This document shows positions 46,065-46,643 of a stretch of DNA of 46,643 nucleotides, piece after piece. Source of the DNA: a virus. The notes under the pieces were generated by a model that did not search any database, was not told the DNA's origin, and saw only the letters and a program-made list of their open reading frames with translations. The number at the start of each line of letters is the position of its first letter. Positions within the stretch are counted from its first letter, which is position 1. The stretch lies in IMG/VR virus record IMGVR_UViG_3300044946_000123, positions 1 through 46,643 of that record. One strand, written 5' to 3'. The position numbers and the translations under genes are program-made.

Positions 46065-46643
46065 TCAGAGGAACGGATAGGAGCGATTGCGCGAGCTGTA
46101 CGGTCTCCGCCTTCTCGTTTGGTTCTGCATCTGGTGGATGACAGTGTCTTTCATGGATTCCAGTGCGTCGTCGCCCTGCGTTTTGTAATTGGCGGCGAGC
46201 GGCGAGCCGCGCGATAGGCCAGCCATGGCCGCGGTCAAGAGCGCCATCGTGTTTTGGCCGTCGCGCAAGAGCACGGAAGCCACTGGGCTCGTGACGTCGC
46301 CGAGTGTGGCCTGGTAGCGCAAACGAATTTGTGTGTCCTGAGTTGCGCCGATGAAGTACAGGCCGTCCATACGCCATTCCCAATACATGAGCTGAGTGCT
46401 CTGCGGCTGCGATGGCAGGCCCGCCTCGTCGGTCATGTCGGTCATTTCCTGGAAATCGTCCGTCGAGCCGGATGCGCGTTCCGACACCTTGAGCGGCACG
46501 AGCAAGTCGACGGGAAGCTGGTTTGGCGGCGGTGTCGCGTCGGTGATGCTGACTTGCGCCGAGGCATCCACAGCGGCAATCGCGGGAACGATGAGCAGGA
46601 CGTTGTCCTGGATGTAGGTCGCGCTTTTGATGTTGCCGAGCGA
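46065..46643 (-). CDS. Head-tail adaptor protein, C-terminal part (gene begins at 274-1)
   Basis: Contains the C-terminal part of the adaptor gene, open to the window edge in the same frame as 1-274 (127 bases are shared with the other end). Visible features are the beta-rich middle (PNQLPVDLLVPLKVSERASG), LMYWEWRMDGLYFIGATQDT, IRLRYQATLGDVTSP and a basic tail (QNQTRRRRPYSSRNRS). It overlaps no other gene and ends three bases before the nozzle gene's ATG. The family usually docks on the portal ring and carries the nozzle. Confidence 0.7.
   Translation of the reverse strand, partial: SLGNIKSATYIQDNVLLIVPAIAAVDASAQVSITDATPPPNQLPVDLLVPLKVSERASGSTDDFQEMTDMTDEAGLPSQPQSTQLMYWEWRMDGLYFIGATQDTQIRLRYQATLGDVTSPVASVLLRDGQNTMALLTAAMAGLSRGSPLAANYKTQGDDALESMKDTVIHQMQNQTRRRRPYSSRNRSYPFL
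46517..46643. repeat. Terminal direct repeat (right copy)
   Basis: Exact copy of 1-127, with no mismatch seen. The sequence before it continues the adaptor gene in frame with the start of the window, which shows circular closure. Confidence 0.9.

Noticed and set aside
1-46643. CRISPR array, reverse transcriptase/DGR or retron
   Set aside because: No regularly spaced repeats with unique spacers and no protein with reverse transcriptase motifs was found; the only tandem array is the coding 12-bp repeat.

Overview
The window is a complete circular map of a tailed phage, most likely a podovirus of a Gram-negative soil or freshwater bacterium. The first 127 bases are repeated exactly at the end (1-127 = 46517-46643), so the unique genome is 46,516 bp and one gene (head-tail adaptor) is cut by the window edges. 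A short-tail virion is inferred from a gp12-like nozzle protein, an adaptor gene directly before it and large internal virion (ejection) proteins, with no tape measure or sheath seen. GC content is fairly high by eye. The host is not identified; the outer-surface-type fibre proteins with Sec signal peptides and the general gene styles only suggest a Gram-negative host.

Layout. Two large transcription blocks diverge at about 20.65-20.81 kb and converge at 33.84 kb. The rightward (+) block, 20.81-33.85 kb, holds early genes: a small XRE regulator with a near-consensus, apparently leaderless promoter; two compact structured non-coding stretches (21.90-21.99 and 24.83-24.97 kb); a Gp3-like/RDF-like zinc protein, a PD-(D/E)XK exonuclease and a conserved companion (recombination module); KTSC protein; a winged-helix replication-initiator-like protein with an embedded HNH motif and iteron-like repeats in its gene (probable origin); a DUF6745-like protein with 18 perfect-length 12-bp repeats; a J-domain protein; and a run of very small zinc-ribbon proteins ending with an HNH gene and a secreted Cys-rich peptide.

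The leftward (-) block runs from 20.65 kb down to 1 and on from 46.5 to 33.84 kb. In order of transcription it carries small proteins, a beta-helix tail-spike-like protein, a compact tyrosine recombinase, terminase small and large subunits, a signal-peptide fibre, small proteins (HiPIP-like Cys protein among them), portal, a LuxR-type HTH, scaffold, major capsid protein, further virion proteins, a second signal-peptide fibre, adaptor, nozzle, a GNAT-like protein, three internal virion proteins, and a lysis module (lytic transglycosylase, small membrane proteins, holin candidate) with a histidine phosphatase.

Three genes sit on the + strand inside this late block as probable morons or selfish insertions: a DUF3820-like protein, an HNH-AP2 endonuclease, and a small protein matching the Acb2 anti-CBASS cyclic-nucleotide sponge family. 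The recombinase implies a temperate or once-temperate lifestyle, although no classical CI repressor with a peptidase domain is visible.
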